From NCBI RefSeq assembly GCF_007858185.1, contig NZ_VFES01000001.1, positions 744,001 to 808,000 on the forward strand: a stretch of 64,000 bases of DNA. Direction: 5' to 3'. Position numbers and translations under genes: made by a program. Of the stretch, positions 18,281-26,824 are shown one piece after another. Below the pieces are notes generated by a model. It was given only the letters and a program-made list of their open reading frames with translations, ran no database searches and was not told the DNA's origin. Numbering within the stretch: the stretch's first letter is position 1; every line of letters starts with the position of its first letter. Source of the stretch: Pseudomonas grimontii. GTDB taxonomy: Bacteria > Pseudomonadota > Gammaproteobacteria > Pseudomonadales > Pseudomonadaceae.

Positions 18281-19090
18281 GTGGCTTTCGTACAACTCGC
18301 CGAGGGCGAACTGCATTACCAACTCGATGGCCCCGTGGATGCGCCGGTGCTGGTGCTGTCCAACTCGTTGGGCACCGACCTGCACATGTGGGACATCCAG
18401 ATCCCGGCATTGACCGAGCATTTCCGGGTGTTGCGTTTCGACACCCGTGGCCACGGTAAATCCCTGGTGACTGAGGGACCCTACAGCATCGAGCAACTGG
18501 GCCACGACGTGATCGCGCTGCTGGATGCGCTGGATATTCAGCGTGCGCATTTTTGCGGGCTATCCATGGGTGGCTTGATCGGCCAATGGCTGGGGATTAA
18601 CGCCGGTGAGCGCCTGCACCGCCTGGTGGTGTGCAACACCGCCGCCAAAATCGGCACGCCGGAGATCTGGAACCCACGGATCGAGATGGTCCTGCGCGAC
18701 GGCGTGGCAGCCATGGTGGCCTTGCGCGATGCGTCGATTGCGCGCTGGTTCACCGCTGATTTTGCCGCGACCAACCCGCACCAGGCCAAGCAGATCACTG
18801 ACATGCTTGCCGCGACTTCGCCCGAGGGTTACGCAGCCAACTGTGCCGCCGTGCGTGATGCGGATTTCCGTGAGCAATTGGCAAACATCAAGGCGCCGAC
18901 CCTGGTGATTGCTGGCACTGAAGATGCCGTCACCCCACCGGCCGGTGGTCACTTTATCCAGCACCATGTGCAGGGCGCCGAGTACGCCGAGTTCTATGCC
19001 GCGCACCTGTCCAACGTACAGGCCGGTGCTGCGTTCAGTGAGCGGGTTATCCAGTTTCTGCTGGCCACAGGTAATCGAGCTGAAATCTAA
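18281..19090 (+). CDS. pcaD: 3-oxoadipate enol-lactonase PcaD
   Basis: This 269-residue alpha/beta hydrolase converts beta-ketoadipate enol-lactone to beta-ketoadipate. The nucleophile is Ser95 in GLSMGG, and the catalytic His is likely in AAHLSNVQA. It uses a GTG start at 18281, well placed after AAGGAG (18269-18274). It is part of the tight pcaBDC run. Confidence 0.94.
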   Translation: MAFVQLAEGELHYQLDGPVDAPVLVLSNSLGTDLHMWDIQIPALTEHFRVLRFDTRGHGKSLVTEGPYSIEQLGHDVIALLDALDIQRAHFCGLSMGGLIGQWLGINAGERLHRLVVCNTAAKIGTPEIWNPRIEMVLRDGVAAMVALRDASIARWFTADFAATNPHQAKQITDMLAATSPEGYAANCAAVRDADFREQLANIKAPTLVIAGTEDAVTPPAGGHFIQHHVQGAEYAEFYAAHLSNVQAGAAFSERVIQFLLATGNRAEI

Positions 19091-19108
19091 TTGAACCGGG
19101 AGTTTTTT

Positions 19109-19501
19109 GTGGACGAGAAACAACGTTATGCCGACGGCCTGCAAGTGCGCCGCGAAGTGCTGGGCGATGCCCATGTCGACCGCAGCCTCAATGCCCTGAC
19201 CGAGTTCAACAGCGAGTTCCAGGAAATGATCACCCGCCACGCCTGGGGTGACATCTGGACCCGCCCCGGGCTGCCTCGTCATACCCGCAGCCTGATCACC
19301 ATCGCCATGCTGATCGGCATGAACCGCAGTGAAGAGTTGAAGCTGCATTTGCGTGCGGCGGCCAGTAACGGCGTGACCCGCGCCGAGATCAAGGAAGTGC
19401 TGATGCAGAGCGCGATCTATTGCGGGATTCCGGCGGCGAATGCCACGTTTCACCTGGCTGAATCGGTGTGGGATGAGTTGGGCGTCGAGTCGCGTGAGTG
19501 A
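19109..19501 (+). CDS. pcaC: 4-carboxymuconolactone decarboxylase PcaC
   Basis: PcaC decarboxylates gamma-carboxymuconolactone to the enol-lactone used by PcaD. It has 130 residues, the standard length, with the CMD/AhpD-type core (HAWGDIWTRPGLPRHTRSLITIAMLIGMNR, EIKEVLMQSAIYCGIPAAN). I choose GTG at 19109 (MDEKQRYADG) with CGGGAG at 19098-19103, rather than the TTG at 19091. It is a separate gene here, not fused to pcaD as in some bacteria. Its stop abuts the convergent deacetylase stop. Confidence 0.94.
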   Translation: MDEKQRYADGLQVRREVLGDAHVDRSLNALTEFNSEFQEMITRHAWGDIWTRPGLPRHTRSLITIAMLIGMNRSEELKLHLRAAASNGVTRAEIKEVLMQSAIYCGIPAANATFHLAESVWDELGVESRE

Positions 19502-20401
19502 TCAGTGGGAGTCTGCGTCCCACACCCAATTCCACACGCCCGGCAGATGCACGGCTTCATTCACGTCTTTGACCGTACGCGCCAGCGCCGCGCGTTGCAG
19601 GGCGGCCGTATCGGTGTAGAACGGTTCGGCTGCGGTCTTCATGCCGTTGACTCGGGCGCTGTCCAACAGGATCTGCAGGTATTCCTGCATATGCCGCGCG
19701 GTGTAGCGGTTGATGTCGTGGAAGGTCACCACCACCGGTATCACGCCGTCCACCGTGGGCAACTCGCCCAGCGCGATGCGCTCGCGCACCACCGACAGTT
19801 GTCGATACAGGTTGGCGCGGCGGCGTGGGCTGCCGTTGAAGCCCCAGATCTTGCCGTCATTGGCGCTCAGGTCGGTCAGCAAGACCTGCATGCCATGGCG
19901 CTGGTAGGCCGCGAAGGTGCGCCGGTCATAGTTCCAGAACGGCGGACGGACCAGCACAGGCGGCGCGCCGGTGATCGAGGCAATATCCGCCGCGCCTTGG
20001 GTGAGGGTGCTCTCCAGTTCGGTATTGTTCAGCCAGCGATGGTTGGTATGAAACGCCGTCGCCGTGTGGAACGCCAGGATATGGCCGTCGGCGTATTCCC
20101 GTTCCATGGTCTTGCGACCTCGGGAGCTGCCGCCCGAGCGTGAGGCTTCGGTCTGTAGAAAGAACACCGCCTTGATCCCCGGCAGCACCGGGTTGTGCGC
20201 CAGGTCGGCGATCACTGAACGGCTGGGGTTGTTGTAGCCCGAGGCGCTGGGGCCGTCATCGAAGGTCAGCAAAAAACGGATCGGCGCCTGGGCTTGCAGG
20301 CGTTGCTCGGTCTGCGCTGTCAGGGCGATGGGCGCGCTGATACAGCCGCTGAGGCTCAAGGCCAGGGCAAGCACGGCGGATGCGATGGCAAAGGATTTCA
20401 T
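19502..20401 (-). CDS. polysaccharide deacetylase family lipoprotein
   Basis: This 299-residue predicted lipoprotein has signal sequence 1-19 and lipobox LSGC with Cys20. The NodB/CE4 domain has motif 1 LLTFDDGPS (Asp48, Asp49), motif 2-like HTATAFHTNH and RPPFWNYD (motif 3), but the spacing of the metal His pair in motif 2 is unusual. GVIPVVVTFHDI could be motif 5. The substrate, presumably an N-acetylated cell-surface glycan, is unknown. It is convergent with pcaC with no base between the stops. Confidence 0.8.
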   Translation of the reverse strand: MKSFAIASAVLALALSLSGCISAPIALTAQTEQRLQAQAPIRFLLTFDDGPSASGYNNPSRSVIADLAHNPVLPGIKAVFFLQTEASRSGGSSRGRKTMEREYADGHILAFHTATAFHTNHRWLNNTELESTLTQGAADIASITGAPPVLVRPPFWNYDRRTFAAYQRHGMQVLLTDLSANDGKIWGFNGSPRRRANLYRQLSVVRERIALGELPTVDGVIPVVVTFHDINRYTARHMQEYLQILLDSARVNGMKTAAEPFYTDTAALQRAALARTVKDVNEAVHLPGVWNWVWDADSH

Positions 20402-20485
20402 GATGTGCGCAGGCTCGGATAAGAGGCCGCTGCTGGGCGAATCAGCAGCGGCAGGCGCGCACGATACAGTAAGTGCCGCGCCGGG

Positions 20486-21736
20486 TTACAGCAGACTTAT
20501 CGGGTAACTGACGATCAACCGGTTTTCATCAAACTCGTTGTTGCTGTAGTCGCGGCGTATGCTCGAATTGCGCCAGCGCACCGTGAGGTTTTTCACCACG
20601 CCGCTTTGCACGGTATAACCCAATTCGCTTTCGCGACCCCACTCCTTGCCGTCGGCGATCGTGCCGGTGTGCACGTTGCTGCCGCTGATATAGCGGTTCA
20701 TCAAGGTCAGGCCCGGCACGCCAAGGGCGGCGAAGTTGTAGTCGTGGCGCACTTGCCAGGATTTCTCCTGGGCATTGTCGTAGCTGGAGTTGTAGCTGTC
20801 GTTGGCCAGGGTGCCGCCGCTGGTGCCGTTGACGCGCATCCACGCGCTGTTGCCGGTGAGTTTTTGCAGGCCGACGTAGAAGGTGTTGCCGCCGTACTTG
20901 GCCGAGAACAGGCCGGACCAGGTCTTGTTGTCCAGGTCGCCGGCGCGGGCGCTGCCGTCGTCCTTGCCGTAGAAGAACCCGAGGTTGGCGCCCAGGGTCC
21001 AGTCGCCCAGGGGCTGGCTGTGGATCAGGTTGACGAACTGCTGGCTGTAGATGTCCTTGAGCTGGGCGTTCCACACGCCGATCTGCGTACGTTTGTCGTT
21101 GAAGGCGTATTCGCCGCCCTGGAAGTTGAAGCGGTCCGAGGTGAACGCGGTTTTGCCGACCATCGACATGTCCGACATGCTGCTGTCGTCGCGCGGGCTG
21201 TTGGCGCGGAACTGGCCGCCGTAGAGGGTCAGGCCGTCGATTTCCTTCGACGTGATCTGCCCGCCGCGCAGGGTTTGCGGCAGGGAGCGGCCATCATCGG
21301 CCCGCAGGATCGGCAACACCGGCATCCATTCGCCGACCTTCACTTCGGTCTTGGAAATACGCGCTTTGAACGCCACGCCGAGACGCCCGAATTCATCCGC
21401 AGGGCGGCCATCGTGGTCCAGCGGCAACAGTTGGGTGCCACCGGTGCCGCGCCCGCCATCGAGCTTCAATGAGTACAGCCCCAGCACGTCCACACCGAAA
21501 CCTACGGTGCCCTGGGTAAAGCCGGACTTGGCATCGAGGATGAAACTCTGCGTCCACTCCTGTGCGCCACCCTGGGTTTTGGTGGGGTTGGTGAAATTGC
21601 GGTTGAAGAAGAAATTACGCAGGTTGAGGTTGGCGCTGGCGTCTTCGATAAAACCGTGTTCTTCGGCGACGACGGGCAGGGCAAGACTGGCGATAGCGGT
21701 GGCCAGCAGGAGCCGGCGCGGGTGAAAAGTGCTCAT
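20486..21736 (-). CDS. OprD family outer-membrane porin
   Basis: This 416-residue OprD-type beta-barrel has signal peptide MSTFHPRRLLLATAIASLAL with cleavage after VVA (about residue 24). The family start EEHGFIEDASANLNLRNFFFNRNF follows, and the protein ends in the barrel-type terminus RLIVSYPISLL. OprD-family channels take up carboxylate-bearing solutes; with the pca genes near, an aromatic acid is a reasonable but unproven substrate. The ATG at 21734-21736 is chosen because it opens the signal peptide; longer in-frame starts add a Pro/Arg-rich segment. Confidence 0.88.
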   Translation of the reverse strand: MSTFHPRRLLLATAIASLALPVVAEEHGFIEDASANLNLRNFFFNRNFTNPTKTQGGAQEWTQSFILDAKSGFTQGTVGFGVDVLGLYSLKLDGGRGTGGTQLLPLDHDGRPADEFGRLGVAFKARISKTEVKVGEWMPVLPILRADDGRSLPQTLRGGQITSKEIDGLTLYGGQFRANSPRDDSSMSDMSMVGKTAFTSDRFNFQGGEYAFNDKRTQIGVWNAQLKDIYSQQFVNLIHSQPLGDWTLGANLGFFYGKDDGSARAGDLDNKTWSGLFSAKYGGNTFYVGLQKLTGNSAWMRVNGTSGGTLANDSYNSSYDNAQEKSWQVRHDYNFAALGVPGLTLMNRYISGSNVHTGTIADGKEWGRESELGYTVQSGVVKNLTVRWRNSSIRRDYSNNEFDENRLIVSYPISLL

Positions 21737-21878
21737 GGTGGTGGGCCTGTTGTTATTGGGGTTATGCAGGTGGCGGCCATGGTGCGGGGCGGTGCGGGGG
21801 CGGTTCAATCGGGGGTGGGCGGGTTGTGGGCGATGATCGAACGCAAGTTGCCGGGCGCTGAGGCCCGGCATTTGCGGG

Positions 21879-23492
21879 TTATCGTTTGGGCAGGTCGAAG
21901 TGGGTCCAGGGCACCGCTGGCAGGTAGTGTTGCGCAGCTACGATCAGCGCCACCATCACCACCAGGAACACCACTTGCAGGGGGCTCCAGAAGGCCCAGT
22001 GCAAACCGTTCAGCCACGGGTAGCCTTCGCTGAATTTCTGGCTCATCTGACCGATACGCGTCTTGTGCAACAGGTTGATCAGGACCATACCCGCGTAGGT
22101 GAACATGCCCAGCACGCCGAGCATCAAGCCGCAGGCCACCAGCATGATCGCCTGCGGTACGCCGTGGCGAATGACCAGCCAGTAGTCATTGGGGTTGATT
22201 CGCTTGGGGATCAGGTACTGGCTCAGCCACACATCCAGAACCCGATAGGTTGAACTCATCCCGGCCCACATTTGGGTGACGCGAAAGCCAACGCCCGCCG
22301 GCACGAACGCCATCAGCATGAAAATGACCAGCGACATCCCGTCCATTCTGTCTGGCTTATCGTGGGCGATGCTCAGGCCAAGCCCTAGGGCGAAGACGGC
22401 CCATAGCCGGATAAACACCTGGGTGTAGATCGGCCGAGGTACGAATTTGCGCCAAAAGAACAGGTCTGTTTGAGGCAGGCGCTCGACCAGTTGCGGATAG
22501 CGCCAGGTCAGTGTTTGCGCCAGGTGCTGGCAGGCGTTCCACTCGTTTTCGCCAAACCCATCGATCATGCGTTTGTGTTGCGTGGCGGACATCGGCGTCA
22601 GCAGCAGGCGCGCGGCCAGGGCATCGGCTGATGTGCGCCGCGTGTCCTGGGCCTTGTCTTGCAAGTTGGCGTAGAAACTTTCCTGCTCGCAACGCGACAC
22701 CAATTCGCGCCATATCCACGCCGGTTCCGGGTAGACGCCTTTCTGGTCGTCCCAGCCGAATGCCTGGCACACCCGCTCGAACAGCGGCACGCTCCATTGG
22801 GTTTCATGCAGCAGGTGCAGGACGATGCGCTGCCACTGCTGTTGCAGGTCGAACACCCGCAGCCAGGGCTGATTGGTGTATTGATTGAGCTGGGTGATGA
22901 ACTCGCGCTCGGCCTTTTGCTCCAGCAGTTCCTGCAAGGTGCGGCGGTAGTCTTGCAGCAGTTCGCCGGTCAGCGCTTCGTATTGCCAGGACGTCATCGC
23001 CACTTGCTGCCAGGGCGTCAGCCATTCCAGGTGTTGGGCGGCCCAACCGGCGATGGCGCTGCGTTCACCCGGTGCTTCGAAACAATGGCGCAACAGGCCG
23101 GCCTGGAACGCATCGGTGCAGCCCTGTTGCCGAGCCTGGACCCAGCGTTCATCGAGGTTACGCGCGTTGAGGTCGTCGAGCAGTGCCTGGGCCGGGTCCG
23201 GTGTGTGGGCTTCGAAGGGCGCAGGGCTGACGGGGCTGATGTTCATCAGTTCGGCCAGGTCATTCAGGTTTGCGTAGACCGCTTCGGCCACGGGCGCCTG
23301 GACGCGTTCTTCCTCTTCGTTATCAGCCCGCCAGCGTGCTTCACTCAGGGCGTGTTCATAGGCCTCGCGCAGGCGCTGGAAGCCTTGGGCGTCGTCGTCC
23401 GGGCGGCAGCTTTTCAGCAAGCGCGCATAGCTGCGCTTGATGCTGCGCTCGTCGGCGTCATCTGGCAGTTGCAGTACGGTCCAGCAATCCAT
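21879..23492 (-). CDS. J-domain membrane protein, presumed HscC co-chaperone (DjlB/DjlC-like)
   Basis: The 537-residue protein begins with a divergent J-domain (MDCWTVLQLPDDADERSIKRSYARLL) in which the HPD tripeptide is RPD (30-32), followed by GFQRLREAYEHAL. The middle is a long Trp/Gln-rich helical region. Four hydrophobic segments near the C-terminus, including AIMLVACGLMLGVLGM and VVFLVVMVALIVAA, suggest a tail-anchored membrane protein. It starts 10 bases after the hscC stop with GAGGGA at the right spacing, so it is co-expressed with its Hsp70. E. coli hscC likewise sits beside djlB. Confidence 0.82.
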   Translation of the reverse strand: MDCWTVLQLPDDADERSIKRSYARLLKSCRPDDDAQGFQRLREAYEHALSEARWRADNEEEERVQAPVAEAVYANLNDLAELMNISPVSPAPFEAHTPDPAQALLDDLNARNLDERWVQARQQGCTDAFQAGLLRHCFEAPGERSAIAGWAAQHLEWLTPWQQVAMTSWQYEALTGELLQDYRRTLQELLEQKAEREFITQLNQYTNQPWLRVFDLQQQWQRIVLHLLHETQWSVPLFERVCQAFGWDDQKGVYPEPAWIWRELVSRCEQESFYANLQDKAQDTRRTSADALAARLLLTPMSATQHKRMIDGFGENEWNACQHLAQTLTWRYPQLVERLPQTDLFFWRKFVPRPIYTQVFIRLWAVFALGLGLSIAHDKPDRMDGMSLVIFMLMAFVPAGVGFRVTQMWAGMSSTYRVLDVWLSQYLIPKRINPNDYWLVIRHGVPQAIMLVACGLMLGVLGMFTYAGMVLINLLHKTRIGQMSQKFSEGYPWLNGLHWAFWSPLQVVFLVVMVALIVAAQHYLPAVPWTHFDLPKR

Positions 23493-23502
23493 CGGTGTTC
23501 CC

Positions 23503-25200
23503 TCAGCGCCAGAACCCGTTGTCGAGTTGCTCAAGTTGACGGGTCAGTTCGCTGCGCGCTTCGCGGATGCGGCGTTCGTCCTGGGTGTCGAGTACCTGCT
23601 GGAACTGTGCCGCCCAATGCCCTAGCTGTTCGCGCAGCTCGCCGAGGTTTTCCTGGTAGAGCCGTTCGAGGCGGGCGACGAGCACGGTGTTGACCTGCTG
23701 GTCGCGTGGGTGGACCTTCAATTGCGCCAGGGCTTGCAGGCGTTGCTGGATCTCCTGCGGGTTGAGCACGCCGGGGTTGTTCTCGATCACCAGCGAATGT
23801 TGCTCGCCGGTCAGCGGGATATTTACCTGGGCTTCCAGCAAGCCGTTGTTGTCGTAGGTGAAGCGCACGTCCAGGGAGACTTCACCGGCCTTGCGCTTGG
23901 GCACGGGAATATCCAGTTGGCCCAGCTCGATGTTGTCTTTGACCAGGCGGCTTTCACCCTGGTAAATCTTCAGCAGCACGCGGGTCTGGTCATCGTGCAG
24001 GGTGACCACGCTTTTGACCCGGCTCACCGGCACGCTGCTGTTGCGTTCGATCAACGGCAGGTAATGGCCGCTTTCGATATGGCCGCCGTACTGGTTCGAG
24101 GTTTCGATGCCCAGGGTGTAGGGGCAAACGTCAGTCAGCACCACTTCTTCGAGGGCGGCAGAGCGCGCCTTGAGTGCGGCCTGGATCGCTGCGCCGTGGG
24201 CCACCACCTGGTCGGGATCGAGGCTGATGGACGGGAAACGCCCGAACAGGCCTGCGGCAAGCTTACGTACCAGTGGCATGCGCGTGGTACCGCCCACCAG
24301 CAGGATTTCATCCAGGTCGCCAACCCGAATCCGCGCATCGCGCAGGGCGCGTTCGATCGGCGCGCGCAGGCGCTCCAGCAGCGGCGTGTAGAGCTTGGCC
24401 AGTTCCTGTTGGGTGATGGTTTTCACCCATTGCTGGCCGTCGACACGCAGGGCGAATTCAGCACTGTCATCCTGGCCCAGGGCTTTGCGCACGCGCTCGG
24501 CTTCGCGGCGCAGGGCTTGCAGCACAGTGCTGGTGGGCGGGAAACCCGTGGCGTTACGTTGGCTGTCGACAAAGTGTTCGAGCAACAGGGTGTCGAAGTC
24601 TTCGCCACCGAGGAAGTTGTCGCCGGCGCTGGCGCGGACTTCCATCACCCCGTCGAACAGCTCGATGATCGACACGTCAAAGGTGCCGCCGCCGAGGTCG
24701 AAAACCAGGAACGAGGTTTCTTTATCACGCTGATGCAGGCCGTAGGCGAGGGCCGCGGCGGTCGGTTCGTTGATCAGTTTTTCAACGGTCAGCCCCGCCA
24801 ATTCACCGGCGATGCGCGTGGCCTTGCGTTGGCCGTCGCTGAAGTAGGCGGGCACGCTGATCACCGCGTCGGTGACCGTTTGGCCGTAGGTACGCTCGAT
24901 GTCCTCCTTGAGGCTTTTGAGCACCAGCGCCGAGAGTTCTTCGGGGCGAAACGAGCGGTCGCCCAGGCGCACTTCGGTGGCGCTGCCCATGTAGCGCTTG
25001 AACAGCGAGGTGGTCAGGTGCGGGTGGGTATGCAGGCGCTCTTTGGCGGCCTGGCCTACCAGGACGCGGCCTTGGTCATCCAGCCCGACCACGCTTGGGG
25101 TCAGCAACTGGCCCAGGGCGTTGGGCACCATTTCGGCGGCATCGCCGCGCCAGACTGCCGCAAGACTGTTGGTGGTCCCCAGGTCGATTCCTACGATCAT
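23503..25200 (-). CDS. hscC: Hsp70 family chaperone HscC
   Basis: This 565-residue DnaK-like ATPase starts [17 protein letters not shown]. The second phosphate motif is [16 protein letters not shown] and the adenosine motif is [17 protein letters not shown]. The substrate-binding domain is short and the C-terminal lid is reduced, matching E. coli HscC (about 556 residues) rather than DnaK (about 638). The NTKRDNSSVP-type linker region reads [12 protein letters not shown]. The ATG at 25198-25200 follows GAGGGAGC; earlier in-frame starts lack the fold. It forms an operon with the J-protein gene. Confidence 0.92.
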   Translation of the reverse strand: MIVGIDLGTTNSLAAVWRGDAAEMVPNALGQLLTPSVVGLDDQGRVLVGQAAKERLHTHPHLTTSLFKRYMGSATEVRLGDRSFRPEELSALVLKSLKEDIERTYGQTVTDAVISVPAYFSDGQRKATRIAGELAGLTVEKLINEPTAAALAYGLHQRDKETSFLVFDLGGGTFDVSIIELFDGVMEVRASAGDNFLGGEDFDTLLLEHFVDSQRNATGFPPTSTVLQALRREAERVRKALGQDDSAEFALRVDGQQWVKTITQQELAKLYTPLLERLRAPIERALRDARIRVGDLDEILLVGGTTRMPLVRKLAAGLFGRFPSISLDPDQVVAHGAAIQAALKARSAALEEVVLTDVCPYTLGIETSNQYGGHIESGHYLPLIERNSSVPVSRVKSVVTLHDDQTRVLLKIYQGESRLVKDNIELGQLDIPVPKRKAGEVSLDVRFTYDNNGLLEAQVNIPLTGEQHSLVIENNPGVLNPQEIQQRLQALAQLKVHPRDQQVNTVLVARLERLYQENLGELREQLGHWAAQFQQVLDTQDERRIREARSELTRQLEQLDNGFWR

Positions 25201-25317
25201 TACGACAAGCTCCCTCTGTGGTCTGTAAGAATCTGTTACTGATTTTACCCTGAAAGGTTGAGCGATAGGCAAGGCGGGAGAGCGTTGTGGTCATGGCAAA
25301 CACCGATGACCAGGCAT

Positions 25318-25350
25318 AAAAAAACCGCTTCCAGTGAGGGAAGCGGTTTT
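25318..25350 (-). terminator. intrinsic terminator of the ttgABC operon
   Basis: AAAACCGCTTCC and GGAAGCGGTTTT pair around a six-base loop. On the minus strand the stem runs into a T7-type tract. It lies 17 bases past the ttgC stop. Confidence 0.85.
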
Positions 25351-25366
25351 GTCTACAGCGGTGTGA

Positions 25367-26824
25367 TCAGAACAACTTCAACGCCGGTGCTTCTTCTTTC
25401 AACGGCTCGTTCTTCGCCGTTTGCTCGCTCCAGCCACCGCCGAGGGCCTTGTACAGGGTGACCTCGCTGGTCAGTTGCGCCAGGCGGTCGGTGATCAGCG
25501 ATTGCTGGGCACTGAACAGTTGGCGCTGGGCGTCGAGGAAGGTCAGGTTGCTGTCGACCCCGATGCGGTAGCGACGCTCGGCCAGGCGGTAGTAATCCTG
25601 GTTGGCTGCGACGAAGCCGCGCTGGGCATCCAGTTGCTGCTTGTAGGTCTCCCGTGCGGCGAGGCCGTCGGAGACTTCCTGGAAGCCGGTCTGGATGGCT
25701 TTCTCGTAGTTCGCCACGTTGATCTCTTTCTGGATCTTCGAGTAATCCAGGCTGGCGCGCAGGCTGCCGGCGTTGAAGATCGGGATGTTGATCTGCGGTG
25801 CGAACGACCAGGTACCCGAACCGCCCTTGAACAGGCCGCCCAGGGTAGGGCTGGCGGTGCCGGCGCTGGCCGTCAGGGTGATGCTCGGGAAGAACGCTGC
25901 ACGAGCTGCGCCGATATTGGCATTGGCGGCCTTGAGGTTGTACTCGGCCTGCACGATGTCCGGACGACGTTGCAGCAGGTCCGACGGCAAACCGGCCGGC
26001 ACTTCGCTGAGCAGGTCATCCGACAGTGGCTTGCTGGCGATATTCGCCGGCAGGCCGGTGCCCAGCAGCAGGGTCAGGTTGTTTTCGTCCTGGGCCACCT
26101 GGCGGGTGTAGCGCGCCAGTGCCACGCGGGCGTTTTCCACCGAGGTGCGCGCCTGGCTCAGGTCGAGGGCCGAGGCCACGCCGACTTCGTTACTGCGCGA
26201 GGTGAGTTTGAAGCTCTGCTCGTATGCACCCAGGGTGTCCTGGGTCAGCTTGAGCAGTTCCTTGTCGGCCTGCCAGGTCAGGTAGGCAGTCGCCACACTG
26301 GCCACCAGGCTGATCTGGGTGCTGCGCCGCGCTTCTTCGGTGGCGAAGTACTTTTGCAGCGCTTCTTCACTCAGGCTGCGTACGCGGCCGAACAGGTCCA
26401 GCTCATACGAGCTGATCCCGAGGCCGGCCGAGTATTGGCTGGTGATGGTCGATTCGCCGGTCTGCGACAGCTTGGCCGGGGTGCGCGAGCGGCTGCCGCT
26501 GCCCGTGGCCGATACGGCCGGGAACAGGTCGGCACGCTGGATCTGGTACTGCGCGGCATAGGCGTCGATGTTCAGCGCCGCAACGCGCAGGTCACGGTTG
26601 TTTTCCAGCGCGGTCTTGATCAGCTGTTGCAGGGCAGGGTCGTGGAAAAACTGCTTCCAGCCTTGCTCGGCGGCGGCCTGGTTCGGCGCCTGGGCCGGCG
26701 AATACGCCGGCCCCTGCGGGAACTGAGCTGCCACCGGCGCTTCAGGGCGCTGGTAGTCAGGGATCAGCGAGCAGCCACTGAGCACGAATGCCGTGACGGC
26801 TAAGGAAAGTAGCGACTTGCTCAT
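25367..26824 (-). CDS. ttgC: RND efflux outer-membrane lipoprotein TtgC/OprM type
   Basis: This is the trimeric outer-membrane channel of the efflux pump, 485 residues. The signal peptide ends in LSGC (Cys18, lipidated), followed by [13 protein letters not shown], the typical OprM N-terminus. The coiled-coil repeats with [19 protein letters not shown] and [18 protein letters not shown] belong to the TolC superfamily. Its ATG overlaps the ttgB stop by four bases (26821-26824). The gene order ttgA-ttgB-ttgC and the divergent ttgR identify the system. Confidence 0.93.
   Translation of the reverse strand: MSKSLLSLAVTAFVLSGCSLIPDYQRPEAPVAAQFPQGPAYSPAQAPNQAAAEQGWKQFFHDPALQQLIKTALENNRDLRVAALNIDAYAAQYQIQRADLFPAVSATGSGSRSRTPAKLSQTGESTITSQYSAGLGISSYELDLFGRVRSLSEEALQKYFATEEARRSTQISLVASVATAYLTWQADKELLKLTQDTLGAYEQSFKLTSRSNEVGVASALDLSQARTSVENARVALARYTRQVAQDENNLTLLLGTGLPANIASKPLSDDLLSEVPAGLPSDLLQRRPDIVQAEYNLKAANANIGAARAAFFPSITLTASAGTASPTLGGLFKGGSGTWSFAPQINIPIFNAGSLRASLDYSKIQKEINVANYEKAIQTGFQEVSDGLAARETYKQQLDAQRGFVAANQDYYRLAERRYRIGVDSNLTFLDAQRQLFSAQQSLITDRLAQLTSEVTLYKALGGGWSEQTAKNEPLKEEAPALKLF

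Noticed and set aside
23710-25242. 510-codon frame opposite hscC
   Set aside because: Antisense to clear Hsp70 motifs; composition typical of a shadow frame.
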